DNA of 64,000 bases from Curtobacterium sp. S6. Its GTDB lineage: Bacteria; Actinomycetota; Actinomycetes; Actinomycetales; Micrococcaceae. Shown one piece after another: positions 34,340-43,321 of the stretch. The translations under genes were made by a program, and so were the position numbers. Location: assembly GCF_000710345.2 (NCBI RefSeq), contig NZ_JHEL01000015.1:62001-126000 (forward strand), read 5' to 3'. Numbering within the stretch: position 1 is the first letter of the stretch; each line of letters starts with the position of its first letter. The notes beneath the pieces were generated by a model. That model saw only the letters and a program-made list of their open reading frames with translations, made no database searches and was not told where the DNA came from.

Positions 34340-35839
34340 ATGAACACACAGCACGAGAACCCCGGGGTCCTGCCGAAATTCATGTATCCGCCGTTTCCGG
34401 CCCGCCCCGGCCTCGGCGAGCTTGGACGCGTCCACTTCGTCGGAATGGGCGGCACAGGGATGTCGGCCGTCGCCGATCTTCTGCTCGCCCACGGGCTGAA
34501 GGTCAGCGGGTCGGACCAAAGGGATAACGCGGCTCTCGAGGTGCTCCGCCGTCGGGGAGCCGTGGTCCACATACCGCAGGACGCGTCCAACGTAGAGAAC
34601 GTGGATACGGTGGTCGTCTCCACGGCGATCAAGCCCACCAACCCCGAACTCGCCGCCGCGCGCGCCGCGGGGCTGCGTGTCCTTCACCGATCCGACGCCT
34701 TGGCCGCCGCAATGGCCGACGCCAAGACCATCGCCGTGGCCGGAACGCACGGTAAGACCACCACGAGCTCGATGATCTCCGTGATGTTCGACGGCGTGGG
34801 GGCCCGACCGTCCTTTGCGGTGGGTGCCAGCATCGCGGCGCTCGGGACCAACGCGGCGCTCGGACGGACAGGCCCGGATTCCTGGTTCATCGCGGAGGCC
34901 GACGAATCGGACGGGTCGTTCATCAAGTACCGGCCGACCATCGCGGTCGTCACCAACGTCGAGCCGGATCACCTGGACTTCTACGGCAGCGGCGAGGCCG
35001 TGACGGCGGCCTTCGACCAGTTCGTCGCGTCGATGGCCGATGGGGGAACCCTCGTGGCCTGCTGGGACGACGAGGGCGCCCGTCGTCTCGCGGAGAATTT
35101 CCGGGAACGGGGCGGAAACGTCATGACCTACGGAACCACCGACGGCTCGGACGTGCTGATCAGCAACATGACCGGGAAAGGCACGGCGAGCACGGCCGAC
35201 CTGGTCTGGGACGTCCCGACCGTCGCCGGACGCGCGTCCGGCGAAGCCAAACTGACTCTCTCGGTGCCCGGTGCTCACAATGTGCGCAATGCCGCGGCCG
35301 CCGTGTGCTGTGCCCTGGGCGCAGGCCTCGACGTCCGGGAGGCCGCCAGGGCCTTGGAGAGCTTCACCGGTTCGGCCCGCCGGTTCGAGCTTCAGGGGAA
35401 GGCACGAGGGGTCTGCGTCTACGACGACTACGCCCACCACCCGACCGAGGTCGCCGCGGCGCTCGAGGCGGCCCGCACCGTGGCCGGTGGCCACACCGTC
35501 TATGCGATCTTCCAGCCTCATCTTTTCTCGCGCACCCGAGAATTTTCCGGTCAGTTCGCCGAAGCGTTGGCCATCGCCGACCGCGCCTACGTCGTGGACA
35601 TCTACCCGGCGCGAGAAGAACCGATGCCGGGAGTGACCAGCCGACTCATCACCGAGGCCGGATCCAGCGAGGTGCGGTACGCCGCCAGCCCCGAGGAAGC
35701 GGCCGGGCAGATCGTGTCCTCGGCCCACGAGGGTGACATTGTGATGACGATTGGGGCCGGTGACGTGACCACCTACGGGGCCAAGGTCCTTGCGGCCCTG
35801 GCGGAAGGCGGGGCGGACAACGCCCAGGATTCCGCGTGA
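34340..35839 (+). CDS. murC: UDP-N-acetylmuramate--L-alanine ligase
   Basis: 499 residues. VHFVGMGGTGMSAVADLLLAHG at the N-terminus, P-loop GTHGKTTTSSMIS, AEADESDGSF and the C-terminal DDYAHHPTEVAA are MurC signatures. It adds the first L-Ala to UDP-MurNAc. It starts 4 bp after the murG stop and shares GTGA with ftsQ, so the three are coupled. Confidence 0.96.
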   Translation: MNTQHENPGVLPKFMYPPFPARPGLGELGRVHFVGMGGTGMSAVADLLLAHGLKVSGSDQRDNAALEVLRRRGAVVHIPQDASNVENVDTVVVSTAIKPTNPELAAARAAGLRVLHRSDALAAAMADAKTIAVAGTHGKTTTSSMISVMFDGVGARPSFAVGASIAALGTNAALGRTGPDSWFIAEADESDGSFIKYRPTIAVVTNVEPDHLDFYGSGEAVTAAFDQFVASMADGGTLVACWDDEGARRLAENFRERGGNVMTYGTTDGSDVLISNMTGKGTASTADLVWDVPTVAGRASGEAKLTLSVPGAHNVRNAAAAVCCALGAGLDVREAARALESFTGSARRFELQGKARGVCVYDDYAHHPTEVAAALEAARTVAGGHTVYAIFQPHLFSRTREFSGQFAEALAIADRAYVVDIYPAREEPMPGVTSRLITEAGSSEVRYAASPEEAAGQIVSSAHEGDIVMTIGAGDVTTYGAKVLAALAEGGADNAQDSA

Positions 35840-37053
35840 GCCCGAAGCATCGTCCGCGGCTGCCGCGCCAGCAAGAGAATCCCGGCTCGTCCTCGAGGCG
35901 ACGGGGGGATGCCGTCGAGAACCCCCGGGGGCCCGAGCCGTCGACGGGTCGGACGTCCCCGCCACGGAGCACCGACGAGCCAACCGGCCCACACCTCAGT
36001 GACGCCCGCGAAAGGCTCGCGGAGGCCGCCGCCCGCGCCGACGCGGGGGACACGGCGCAACGGGCCGAAGCCATGGATAGCGCCCAGAGATCGGGCGAGC
36101 ACCGCCCGGTCGCCGTGCGTGTCAACGACACCTCGAAGGTCGGGATCGAAGATCCCGAGGAGGCGGACAGCGGGATCGGGGCCACCCAGGCGCCGTCCAC
36201 CAAGGACGGGGCCGGCGCGCCGGAACGCGGCGGCCTGGACGGTCCGGCCGCTTCCGGCAAGCCGGATAACATCGTCGCGTTTCCCTCGGATCGCGAACGG
36301 CGTCGGGCACGCAAGGAGAGCACCGCCGGCGACCGGCGTCAGGAACGTGGCGGCCGGTGGGGTCGGCTTCCCCGCGGGAAACGATGGCTTGCGGGCATCG
36401 GCGCGTTGGTCATCGCGGCGATCCTTTTCCTCGGCATCGTTTTCTACTCACCGCTCTTGGCGACCCAGACCATCACGGTTCAGGGCGCCAACCTGTCCGA
36501 TCAGTCCACGGTGCAGAAATCGTTGGAGCCGCTGAAGGGCAAACCCCTCACCCGCATCACCGATCACGAGGTCCAGGACCTGATCGGCAACGATGTCGTC
36601 GTTGAAGGCGTCAGCATCGAGGCCCGGCCGCCGCACGAGCTCGAGGTCACGGTCCACGAGCGGGTTCCTGTGGCCACGGTGAAGTCGGGGGACCAGTACA
36701 TCCTGGTCGACAAGAACGGCGTCGCCGTGGGCTCTAAGAAGTCCGTGGATGAGGCCGGCGTCCCGCTGCTGGAAGGGGGACCGGACGCGGTCAAGAGCGA
36801 CTCCTTCACCTCCGCGGTCGCCGCGCTCCAGACCCTCCCTCAGTCCCTCCTGTCCCAGCTCAATAAGGTCGAAGCGGATTCGCCGTCGAATATTCGTCTC
36901 GACATGAAGGACGGATCGCAGGTGATTTGGGGGACCAGCGACGACAGCGAATTCAAGGCCCAGGTCCTCAACAGCCTGGTCAAGGCCCTGAAGGATCAGG
37001 GAGGCGCCTCGGTCTACGATGTCTCGAGCCCCGACCATCCCGTGACCAAATAG
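35836..37053 (+). CDS. ftsQ: Cell division protein FtsQ
   Basis: 405 residues. A long charged, Pro/Arg/Glu-rich cytoplasmic region of about 180 residues is followed by one membrane helix (about 185-205), the POTRA domain (ATQTITVQGANLSDQSTVQKSLEPLKGKPL, about 210-280) and the beta domain (to 405). It recruits FtsL/FtsB and regulates septal synthesis. The N-terminal region is much longer than the few dozen residues of E. coli FtsQ, a trend in Micrococcales. GTG start in the murC stop. Confidence 0.9.
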   Translation: MSPKHRPRLPRQQENPGSSSRRRGDAVENPRGPEPSTGRTSPPRSTDEPTGPHLSDARERLAEAAARADAGDTAQRAEAMDSAQRSGEHRPVAVRVNDTSKVGIEDPEEADSGIGATQAPSTKDGAGAPERGGLDGPAASGKPDNIVAFPSDRERRRARKESTAGDRRQERGGRWGRLPRGKRWLAGIGALVIAAILFLGIVFYSPLLATQTITVQGANLSDQSTVQKSLEPLKGKPLTRITDHEVQDLIGNDVVVEGVSIEARPPHELEVTVHERVPVATVKSGDQYILVDKNGVAVGSKKSVDEAGVPLLEGGPDAVKSDSFTSAVAALQTLPQSLLSQLNKVEADSPSNIRLDMKDGSQVIWGTSDDSEFKAQVLNSLVKALKDQGGASVYDVSSPDHPVTK

Positions 37054-37072
37054 GCCGCACTCCGGAACCTCA

Positions 37073-37244
37073 ACGTTAACGTCAAGGTTGAACTGGCTCC
37101 CGGTATTGACGATATTTCCCGGAAATTCTTAGGCGCGAAACGCCGATTGAGTGCGACACGTTACCCGGTGATTGATACTCTAGTTGCGGTATAGGAACCG
37201 GCCGATAGCCGGTATCCACCGATATTCATCAACGTTCAAGTTGA
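37073..37244 (+). promoter_or_regulatory. ftsZ upstream regulatory region
   Basis: The 247-bp gap before ftsZ contains the perfect palindrome ACGTTAACGT (37073-37082), GTCAAGGTTGAAC (37081-37093) whose core matches the dyad before garA-ftsR, promoter candidates TTGAAC-17-GATATT (37088-37116) and GCGACA-17-TACTCT (37153-37181), and an inverted repeat TCAAC-GTTCAA-GTTGA (37229-37244). ftsZ therefore likely has its own regulated promoters. Confidence 0.45.
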
Positions 37245-37300
37245 GGTTTAATTCGGCGGATGTCGGAATGTTGGCTTCACACGCTCAAACGAGGAAAACC

Positions 37301-38557
37301 ATGGACGTTACAACTCCCCAGAATTACCTCGCCGTCATCAAGGTCGTCGGCATCGGCGGCGGCGGCGTCAACGCAGTCAACCGCATGATCGAGGTCGGCC
37401 TTCGCGGCGTCGAATTCATCGCGATCAACACCGATGCACAGGCACTGCTGATGTCTGACGCCGACGTCAAGCTGGATGTCGGCCGAGAGATGACTCGCGG
37501 TCTCGGCGCGGGTGCTAACCCCGAGGTCGGTCGCCAGGCCGCGGAAGATCACGAAGAAGAGATCGAGGAAGTCCTCAAGGGCGCCGACATGGTCTTCGTG
37601 ACCGCAGGTGAGGGCGGCGGAACCGGGACGGGCGGTGCCCCCGTCGTGGCGCGTATCGCCCGGTCGCTCGGTGCGCTGACCATCGGCGTCGTCACGCGCC
37701 CCTTCACGTTCGAGGGCCGTCGCCGTTCGAACCAGGCCGAGACCGGCATCGAGTCGCTGCGCGACGAGGTCGATACCTTGATCGTGATCCCGAACGACCG
37801 ACTGCTCTCCATCTCGGACCGCAACGTGTCCATGTTGGACGCCTTCAAGTCGGCCGACCAGGTGCTTTTGTCGGGCGTGCAGGGCATCACCGACCTGATC
37901 ACCACCCCGGGCCTGATCAACCTCGACTTTGCGGACGTCAAGTCCGTGATGCAGGGGGCCGGCTCGGCCCTCATGGGTATCGGCTCCGCGCAGGGCGAGG
38001 ATCGCGCGGTCAAGGCCGCCGAGCTGGCGATAGCATCGCCGTTGCTTGAGGCTTCGATCGACGGTGCGCACGGCGTGCTCTTGTCGATCCAGGGCGGCTC
38101 GGACCTCGGCCTGTTCGAGATCAACGAGGCGGCCCGCCTGGTTCAGGAGGTTGCCCACCCGGACGCGAACATCATCTTCGGCGCCGTCATCGACGACGCC
38201 CTGGGCGACGAAGCTCGCGTCACGGTCATCGCGGCGGGTTTTGATTCCCTGAACCCCGAGACCAACAGCAACAACAACAATGCGGCCGCGACGCAGGCCC
38301 AGCGTACCCAGCAGACCTACGGCGGCGGCTCCTCGCAGCCGTCCAAGGTCGCCAGCAACCCGCAGCGCGGGGGCAACGACTACGCGGGAAGTTCCTCCTT
38401 CTCCGGAGGTTCCTCCTCGCAGTGGCAGGACGATTCGGATGTTCCGGCCAACGCGGGCTTCGACGTCGACCTGCCGCCGGCCGTGGACCCGAAGGGCGAG
38501 TCCGGCTCCAAGAAGTCCGGCAAGGACTCCCTGGACGTTCCCGACTTCCTGAAGTAA
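37301..38557 (+). CDS. ftsZ: Cell division protein FtsZ
   Basis: 418 residues. Tubulin-like GTPase: [15 protein letters not shown], the signature loop [12 protein letters not shown] and the synergy-loop [12 protein letters not shown] Ser/Gly/Gln-rich linker (about 320-400) ends in the conserved C-terminal peptide SLDVPDFLK, which binds SepF and other partners. It builds the Z-ring. ATG 37301 was chosen for GAGGAAAACC and for the family N-terminus; the frame open to 37184 runs through the promoter region. Confidence 0.98.
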   Translation: MDVTTPQNYLAVIKVVGIGGGGVNAVNRMIEVGLRGVEFIAINTDAQALLMSDADVKLDVGREMTRGLGAGANPEVGRQAAEDHEEEIEEVLKGADMVFVTAGEGGGTGTGGAPVVARIARSLGALTIGVVTRPFTFEGRRRSNQAETGIESLRDEVDTLIVIPNDRLLSISDRNVSMLDAFKSADQVLLSGVQGITDLITTPGLINLDFADVKSVMQGAGSALMGIGSAQGEDRAVKAAELAIASPLLEASIDGAHGVLLSIQGGSDLGLFEINEAARLVQEVAHPDANIIFGAVIDDALGDEARVTVIAAGFDSLNPETNSNNNNAAATQAQRTQQTYGGGSSQPSKVASNPQRGGNDYAGSSSFSGGSSSQWQDDSDVPANAGFDVDLPPAVDPKGESGSKKSGKDSLDVPDFLK

Positions 38558-38581
38558 AACCGAAGACGCGCGTGTGAAGCC

Positions 38582-38614
38582 GGCGGGCGGGACGGATATG
38601 CCGTCCCGCCCGCC
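38582..38614 (+). terminator. Hairpin terminator after ftsZ
   Basis: Perfect 14-bp GC-rich stem GGCGGGCGGGACGG (38582-38595), loop ATATG, then its complement (38601-38614). No T run follows. Its strength and position suggest termination or attenuation between ftsZ and pgeF. Confidence 0.7.
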
Positions 38615-38708
38615 CTCCATATCCGAGGCGCGTGAGTGACGAGGGCTCCCCGAGGGCTCCTCGACGTCAACTGATGCTGATGACCCATCGACGAGGCGGT
38701 GACCGATC

Positions 38709-39542
38709 GTGACGGATGACAAGGTCTCTCGAGACCGGCGGGCGGGCCGTGCCGCGCCCGAAGCAGGCGCCACGAACTTCCGGCACATGATCGAGATGCC
38801 AACGGGAGTGTGCCTGGCCTTTACCGACGTGGCAACCGGGAACCTGGGGCTGCACGTCCCGGGGGCGTCGGATCCGCAGGACAACCGTCGAGCGTTGGAA
38901 GCTTCCATGGGGGTCGAGCCTGGAACCCTGCTCTTCTTGGAACAGGTCCACGGAACCCGGGTGGTTCAGGCCGAGGACACGCCCTTGCTATCTCCGGGAC
39001 TATCCGCCGACGAAGAACGGTCTTTGGCGCCCACCGCGGATGCCGCGGTGACGACCACCGGCCGCCCCCTCGCGATCATGACGGCCGATTGCCTGCCCGT
39101 GGTGATCACGACCTCCGATTCCCGGACCTACGGCGTCGCGCACGCGGGGAGGCAAGGACTGCTGACCGGTGTGCTGCCCAACGTCGTGGCGGAACTCCGC
39201 GCGAAGGGCGCGCAGGACCTGGAGGCCTGGATCGGCCCCGCGATCTGTGGGAGTTGCTACGAGGTCCCCCAAGACATGGCGGACGGCGCCGAGGCGGAAC
39301 ACCCGGGGATTGCCGTGACGACACGCTGGGGGAGCCCCGGGCTCGATCTGCCGGGCGCGGCAGATCGTCAATTGAAACAGTCCGGAGTGCTGGTCCACCG
39401 CGACGTCGTCAACGAGTGCACCTTTGAGAACGACGAGTTGTTTTCGCATCGGAGGGCCCCGGGCCAGGGTCGCATAGCGGGCCTTGTCTGGGCGAGGCCC
39501 CGCAGCAATGAAGCGTCGCGGGCCGAGGCGCCCGGCAGGTAG
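38709..39542 (+). CDS. pgeF: Laccase-domain protein, purine nucleoside phosphorylase/peptidoglycan editing type
   Basis: 277 residues of the YfiH/YlmD family. Conserved zinc-site and active blocks: FLEQVHGTRV, MTADCLPVVI, VAHAGRQGLLTGV (canonical HAGWRG) and IGPAICGSCYEVP. Members have purine nucleoside phosphorylase and adenosine deaminase activity, and the E. coli protein edits misloaded muropeptide precursors; either could apply. The usual Trp of HAGWRG is Arg here. It sits between ftsZ and yggS as in most actinobacteria. The GTG start has no strong ribosome binding site, so the start is uncertain. Confidence 0.85.
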   Translation: MTDDKVSRDRRAGRAAPEAGATNFRHMIEMPTGVCLAFTDVATGNLGLHVPGASDPQDNRRALEASMGVEPGTLLFLEQVHGTRVVQAEDTPLLSPGLSADEERSLAPTADAAVTTTGRPLAIMTADCLPVVITTSDSRTYGVAHAGRQGLLTGVLPNVVAELRAKGAQDLEAWIGPAICGSCYEVPQDMADGAEAEHPGIAVTTRWGSPGLDLPGAADRQLKQSGVLVHRDVVNECTFENDELFSHRRAPGQGRIAGLVWARPRSNEASRAEAPGR

Positions 39543-39553
39543 GAGAGTCAGTC

Positions 39554-40366
39554 ATGACGACCAACGATATCTACACCGCGGATCGTGCCGAAGAGCTGGT
39601 ACGACGACACGCCCGGGTCGCGGCGGACGTGGAGCGCCTGGCTCGCCAGACACCGCCCGATGTGCGAGACCCTTCCGTGCCGGTCGAGCTGATCACCGTG
39701 ACGAAGTTCTTTCCGGTCACCGATGTCCAGGCCCTCTACGACGCGGGCATCCGGACCTTCGGCGAAAACCGGGATCAAGAGGCGGCTCGGAAGGCCGGTG
39801 AGCTACGGGAAGACCCCTCGGATCCGCCCGCGTGGCATTACATCGGTCAGCTGCAGTCCAATAAGGCCAAATCGGTCGTCAAATACGCCACGAGCGTGCA
39901 CTCTATCGACCGCGCGTCGATCGTGACCGCCCTCGGCAAGGCCTACCGCAACGCCGTGTCCCGGTGCGAGAACGAGGAGGATGCGGCCCCGGCATCGCTG
40001 GCTCGCGGCGGGCTCGAATGCCTGATTCAGGTGGGGCTCGACGATGAACGGGCCACGCCGGGGGGCGCGTCGGCCGGGGCTCGTGGCGGCGCGGATTCCG
40101 AGGAAATCGAGCGTCTGGCCGATCTCATCGCCGAGACCGAAGGGTTGCAGCTGGCCGGGCTCATGGCCGTGGCCCCTCTCGGCGCCGACCCCTCCCGCGC
40201 CTTCGAGAAACTGTACGAGCTGAGCCGGTCGCTGCGGCGCGCTCACCCCGATGCCTGGAAGATTTCCGCCGGGATGAGCGGGGACATGAGCGAAGCGATA
40301 CGATGGGGGTCGACCAGCGTGCGCGTTGGAAGCGCCATCATGGGGGATCGACCCAAGCACACCTGA
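39554..40366 (+). CDS. PLP homeostasis protein YggS/YlmE family
   Basis: 270 residues, alanine-racemase-like TIM barrel. The PLP-binding Lys is K51 in LITVTKFFPV; FGENRDQEA, HYIGQLQSNK and the phosphate-binding ISAGMSGDMSEAIRWGSTSVRVGSAI complete the family. It balances pyridoxal phosphate and amino/keto-acid pools without known catalysis. An insertion of about 40 residues (SRCENEEDAAPASLARGG; ATPGGASAGARGG) interrupts the middle and makes it longer than the usual 230. It starts 11 bp after pgeF, probably the same transcript. Confidence 0.9.
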   Translation: MTTNDIYTADRAEELVRRHARVAADVERLARQTPPDVRDPSVPVELITVTKFFPVTDVQALYDAGIRTFGENRDQEAARKAGELREDPSDPPAWHYIGQLQSNKAKSVVKYATSVHSIDRASIVTALGKAYRNAVSRCENEEDAAPASLARGGLECLIQVGLDDERATPGGASAGARGGADSEEIERLADLIAETEGLQLAGLMAVAPLGADPSRAFEKLYELSRSLRRAHPDAWKISAGMSGDMSEAIRWGSTSVRVGSAIMGDRPKHT

Positions 40367-40475
40367 TGATTCCCTGAATCTGGCGTGTTGACCCGCGTGA
40401 TTTCCCTTGTCAGTGGGAATAATGGTCCCATTGACGGGTAGCGCCCGTTTCACGAACGATTCTCGAGGAGTTCAC

Positions 40476-41189
40476 ATGGCCGGAACACTGCGCCAGGCAA
40501 TGGTCTTTCTTGGCCTAGCCGACGACGGGTACGAGGCCCAGCCCGCGGCGCAACGGCGTCGGGCTGAGCCGGAAGTACGAGAACAGTCTTATGCGGACTC
40601 GGTAGACCGTGATCCGCGGGAGGCCGTCGACGGCTCGACCGCGTTGGCCACAAAGCCACGCGTCGAACCCCGCGAACAGTACGAGGAAACCGAGGTTCGT
40701 CGGCAACCCGAACGTCGACCCCAGGCGCAGCGTGAAACGCGTTCCACGTCTACTGCGGTTGCGACGCGCCGCGCGGACGCCGGCCAGACGGCCGCTCCTC
40801 GCTCGGCCGACACGGAACCGGCGGATGTGGCAGACGACTATCGCGCTCCCGTGACTCCGATCAACCGTGCCGCGGCACAGACCGAAAGCGATAACGAATT
40901 GCGACGCATTACCACCATTCACCCGCGCTCCTACAATGACGCGAAGGTGATCGGCGAATCCTTCCGGAACAACATTCCCGTGATCATGAACGTCACGGAC
41001 ATGGATGTTGCCGAGGCCAAGCGATTGGTTGACTTTTCGTCGGGGTTGACGTTTGCCCTCAACGGCAGCATCGAACGGGTCACCGAGCAGGTATTTCTGC
41101 TGACCCCGTCCAATTTGGAGGTCTTGGCCTCCGAGGACGTCTCCTCCGCGGCGAACGAGACCGACGATTCACTGTTCAACCACAGCTGA
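40476..41189 (+). CDS. sepF: Cell division protein SepF
   Basis: 237 residues. N-terminal membrane-targeting helix [17 protein letters not shown], an Arg/Glu-rich disordered linker (about 18-140), then the DUF552 core (about 148-237: [48 protein letters not shown]). It anchors FtsZ to the membrane through the FtsZ C-terminal peptide, replacing FtsA/ZipA in actinobacteria. ATG 40476 follows GAGGAG; the upstream in-frame codons do not match the family. Confidence 0.95.
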   Translation: MAGTLRQAMVFLGLADDGYEAQPAAQRRRAEPEVREQSYADSVDRDPREAVDGSTALATKPRVEPREQYEETEVRRQPERRPQAQRETRSTSTAVATRRADAGQTAAPRSADTEPADVADDYRAPVTPINRAAAQTESDNELRRITTIHPRSYNDAKVIGESFRNNIPVIMNVTDMDVAEAKRLVDFSSGLTFALNGSIERVTEQVFLLTPSNLEVLASEDVSSAANETDDSLFNHS

Positions 41190-41231
41190 TAGCGCCGTTT
41201 CGATCGGTTCGTCTCAGGAAGGATTCATCCG

Positions 41232-41534
41232 TTGATCTCGGCTTTGGCCATCATCCATTTCGCCCTGTACTTGGCGTTTCTCGTGCTGATGTTTCGGCTG
41301 ATCCTGGATTGGGTGCAGACTTTTGCGCGGTTCTGGAGGCCCAAAGGGATCGCGCTGGTGTTCGCGACCTCGGTGTATACCATCACCGATCCGCCCATGC
41401 GGTTGATGCGCAAATGGATCCCGCCGTTGCGGATTGGCTCGGTCTCCCTAGACATGGGGTTCCTGGTGTTGCTGGTTGTGCTGAGCATTGCCCAGAGCAT
41501 CGTGAGGGCGTCCCTGGTCTCGGGCGTCGGATAA
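41232..41534 (+). CDS. YggT-family membrane protein
   Basis: 100 residues with two membrane helices separated by DWVQTFARFWRPKG and the family block YTITDPPMRLMRKWIPPLRIG. TTG start (41232) after AAGGA. Members cluster with sepF and divIVA across Gram-positives and may help place envelope machinery, but no activity is established. Confidence 0.85.
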   Translation: MISALAIIHFALYLAFLVLMFRLILDWVQTFARFWRPKGIALVFATSVYTITDPPMRLMRKWIPPLRIGSVSLDMGFLVLLVVLSIAQSIVRASLVSGVG

Positions 41535-41668
41535 GCGCTCAACGAACGTTCACGCGGACGTCTAGGTGATCGCCAGACTTTTCCCATAAGCTCTCGTGTG
41601 AGCCGTGAGGTAGCGGTCGGGATGGGCCGACGGATCCATCGCACGGTGAGACGCATGGCGTGTCCCGC

Positions 41669-41698
41669 TCGCGATCATCCAGCCGTGACCGATCGCGA
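41669..41698 (+). repeat. 8-14-8 inverted repeat in the yggT-divIVA gap
   Basis: TCGCGATC (41669-41676) and GATCGCGA (41691-41698). The 292-bp gap (41535-41826) otherwise shows no convincing gene or consensus promoter; a divIVA promoter must lie here unless it is read from yggT. The ribosome binding site AGAGGTG precedes the ATG. Confidence 0.3.
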
Positions 41699-41826
41699 AC
41701 CGCCTACCGAGGGGAATCTCCTTCGGCGTTCGTCGCGGTCCAGCCGCCCAACGTCGCCGCCGGAGAATTCCCAACCACAATTTCGATGCGACTGTCGCCG
41801 CATCTCAACGATAAGAGGTGTATTTC

Positions 41827-42615
41827 ATGACATTGACCCCAGAACAGGTCATTAACAAGACCTTCCAGCCCACCAAATTCCGCGAAGGCTACGACCAGGA
41901 AGAGGTGGACCTCTTCCTGGATGAGGTCGTCACCGAACTGCGCCGCCTTCACAAGGAGAACGACGGCCTGCGCCAGAAGCTACGCGAAGCCGGAATCGAC
42001 CCCGAGTCCGACTCGGTCTCTTCGGCGGGCGGCGGCAATACCGCGTCGGCCGGAACGGCCGCGTCGACGTCGACCGGTGCCGCGAGCACCGAGGGTGCGT
42101 CTTCGGATTCGGTCGCAGCCCTGAACGTGGATTCCGACTCGGCCTCCGACTTGTCCACCGAAAACCTGGATTCCGAGATCCACCCGACGGAGGAGCAGGT
42201 TCCGACCGCCGCCGAGGGCGGACAGGAGCAGACTTCCGCTTCGGCGCAGACCACGGATCAGAACGCGGAGGTCGGGGCCCAGCAGGGCAACAAGACCGAG
42301 TCCGCCGCGTCGGCCGCCGCGGTGATCGCCATGGCGCAGCGCCTCCACGACGAGTACGTCTCGCAGGGTGAGTCCGAGAAGGCACGTTTGATCGAGGAAG
42401 GCCAGACGACGGCTCAGTCGCTGCTGAGCGAGGCCGAAACCAAGCGATCCGAGATCCTGGCTTCCCTCGAGCAGTCCAAGACCAACCTGGAATCGGACGT
42501 GGACACGCTCCGCACCTTCGAGACCAAGTACCGTCGCGAGCTGAAGTCCTACCTCGAGAACAAGCTCACCGACTTGGAGAATTCGCCGCGCGTCGAGCCG
42601 GCACAGACCAAGTAG
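41827..42615 (+). CDS. divIVA: Polar growth/division protein DivIVA (Wag31)
   Basis: 262 residues. N-terminal membrane-curvature domain MTLTPEQVINKTFQPTKFRE..YDQEEVDLFLDEVVTEL, a first coiled coil, an insert of about 90 residues almost all Ser/Thr/Ala/Gly/Glu/Gln (residues 60-155) and a second coiled coil (about 158-250). It localises to curved membrane at poles and septum and recruits growth machinery. The low-complexity insert is the variable region where mycobacterial Wag31 is phosphorylated. ATG 41827 is preferred over 41818 by the AGAGGTG spacing and family start. Confidence 0.94.
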   Translation: MTLTPEQVINKTFQPTKFREGYDQEEVDLFLDEVVTELRRLHKENDGLRQKLREAGIDPESDSVSSAGGGNTASAGTAASTSTGAASTEGASSDSVAALNVDSDSASDLSTENLDSEIHPTEEQVPTAAEGGQEQTSASAQTTDQNAEVGAQQGNKTESAASAAAVIAMAQRLHDEYVSQGESEKARLIEEGQTTAQSLLSEAETKRSEILASLEQSKTNLESDVDTLRTFETKYRRELKSYLENKLTDLENSPRVEPAQTK

Positions 42616-42645
42616 TCGAGTCTTCGAGACCTGAGGGTCTCGACC

Positions 42646-42677
42646 GGGGCCAGCGGCCGAGTGCCGCTGGCCCCGTT
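42646..42677 (+). terminator. Terminator of the dcw/divIVA region
   Basis: Perfect 12-bp stem GGGGCCAGCGGC (42646-42657), loop CGAGT, GCCGCTGGCCCC (42663-42674), then GTTAGTCTATT. It closes the division cluster before lspA. Confidence 0.75.
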
Positions 42678-42766
42678 AGTCTATTAAAGACGCCCCGAGC
42701 CGTCCGGCGGATACTGCCGGCGATTCGGGATGATGCCCACACCGTAGCCCAGGAGAATGTCCGCCC

Positions 42767-43321
42767 GTGTGCCAACGTGCCGAGACTGATGCGTCTCATC
42801 GAAGCTTCCGCCCGTATTTCATCGCCGGATTCGTGATGCTCGTCGTGCTCTACGCGGCTGACCAGCTGACCAAAAACGCGGTCGTGACGCACATGTTCGA
42901 AGGACAGGCGATTCCGGTCGTGGACGGCGTTTTATGGTGGCACTTCATCCGTAACCCCGGGGCCGCATTCTCGATGGGCGAGTCCGTCACGTGGATTTTC
43001 ACTATCGTCATGGTCATCGTGGCCGGCGTGGTGATCTATTACCTTCCGCGGGCCCGCTCGCGCGCGTGGATCTTGGCACTGTGCGGCCTGCTCGCGGGTG
43101 TCCTCGGGAACCTGACCGACCGGTTGCTTCGGGAACCCGGGTTCGCCCGGGGACACGTCGTGGATTTCATTTCCGTGCCACACTTCGCGATCTTCAATAT
43201 CGCCGATTCGTGCATCACGGTCAGCATCGTGGTGCTGGCGATCCTCATGGTCACCGGCGTCCCGCTGGACGGGCGGGCTCACCCGGACCCCACACCCGCC
43301 TCGGACAAGGACGCATCATGA
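42767..43321 (+). CDS. lspA: Lipoprotein signal peptidase (signal peptidase II)
   Basis: 184 residues, four membrane helices. Conserved blocks: [17 protein letters not shown], the first catalytic Asp in [10 protein letters not shown] and the second in FNIADSCI. It removes signal peptides from diacylated prolipoproteins. GTG 42767 follows AGGAGA; a shorter form is not excluded. It overlaps the pseudouridine synthase gene by 4 bp. Confidence 0.94.
   Translation: MCQRAETDASHRSFRPYFIAGFVMLVVLYAADQLTKNAVVTHMFEGQAIPVVDGVLWWHFIRNPGAAFSMGESVTWIFTIVMVIVAGVVIYYLPRARSRAWILALCGLLAGVLGNLTDRLLREPGFARGHVVDFISVPHFAIFNIADSCITVSIVVLAILMVTGVPLDGRAHPDPTPASDKDAS

Noticed and set aside
34301-35992. 563-codon minus-strand frame opposite murC
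   Set aside because: Same shadow effect; murC motifs are on the plus strand.
41598-41855. 85-codon frame before divIVA
   Set aside because: Overlaps the divIVA start, Arg/Ser/Pro-rich, no ribosome binding site or known relative.
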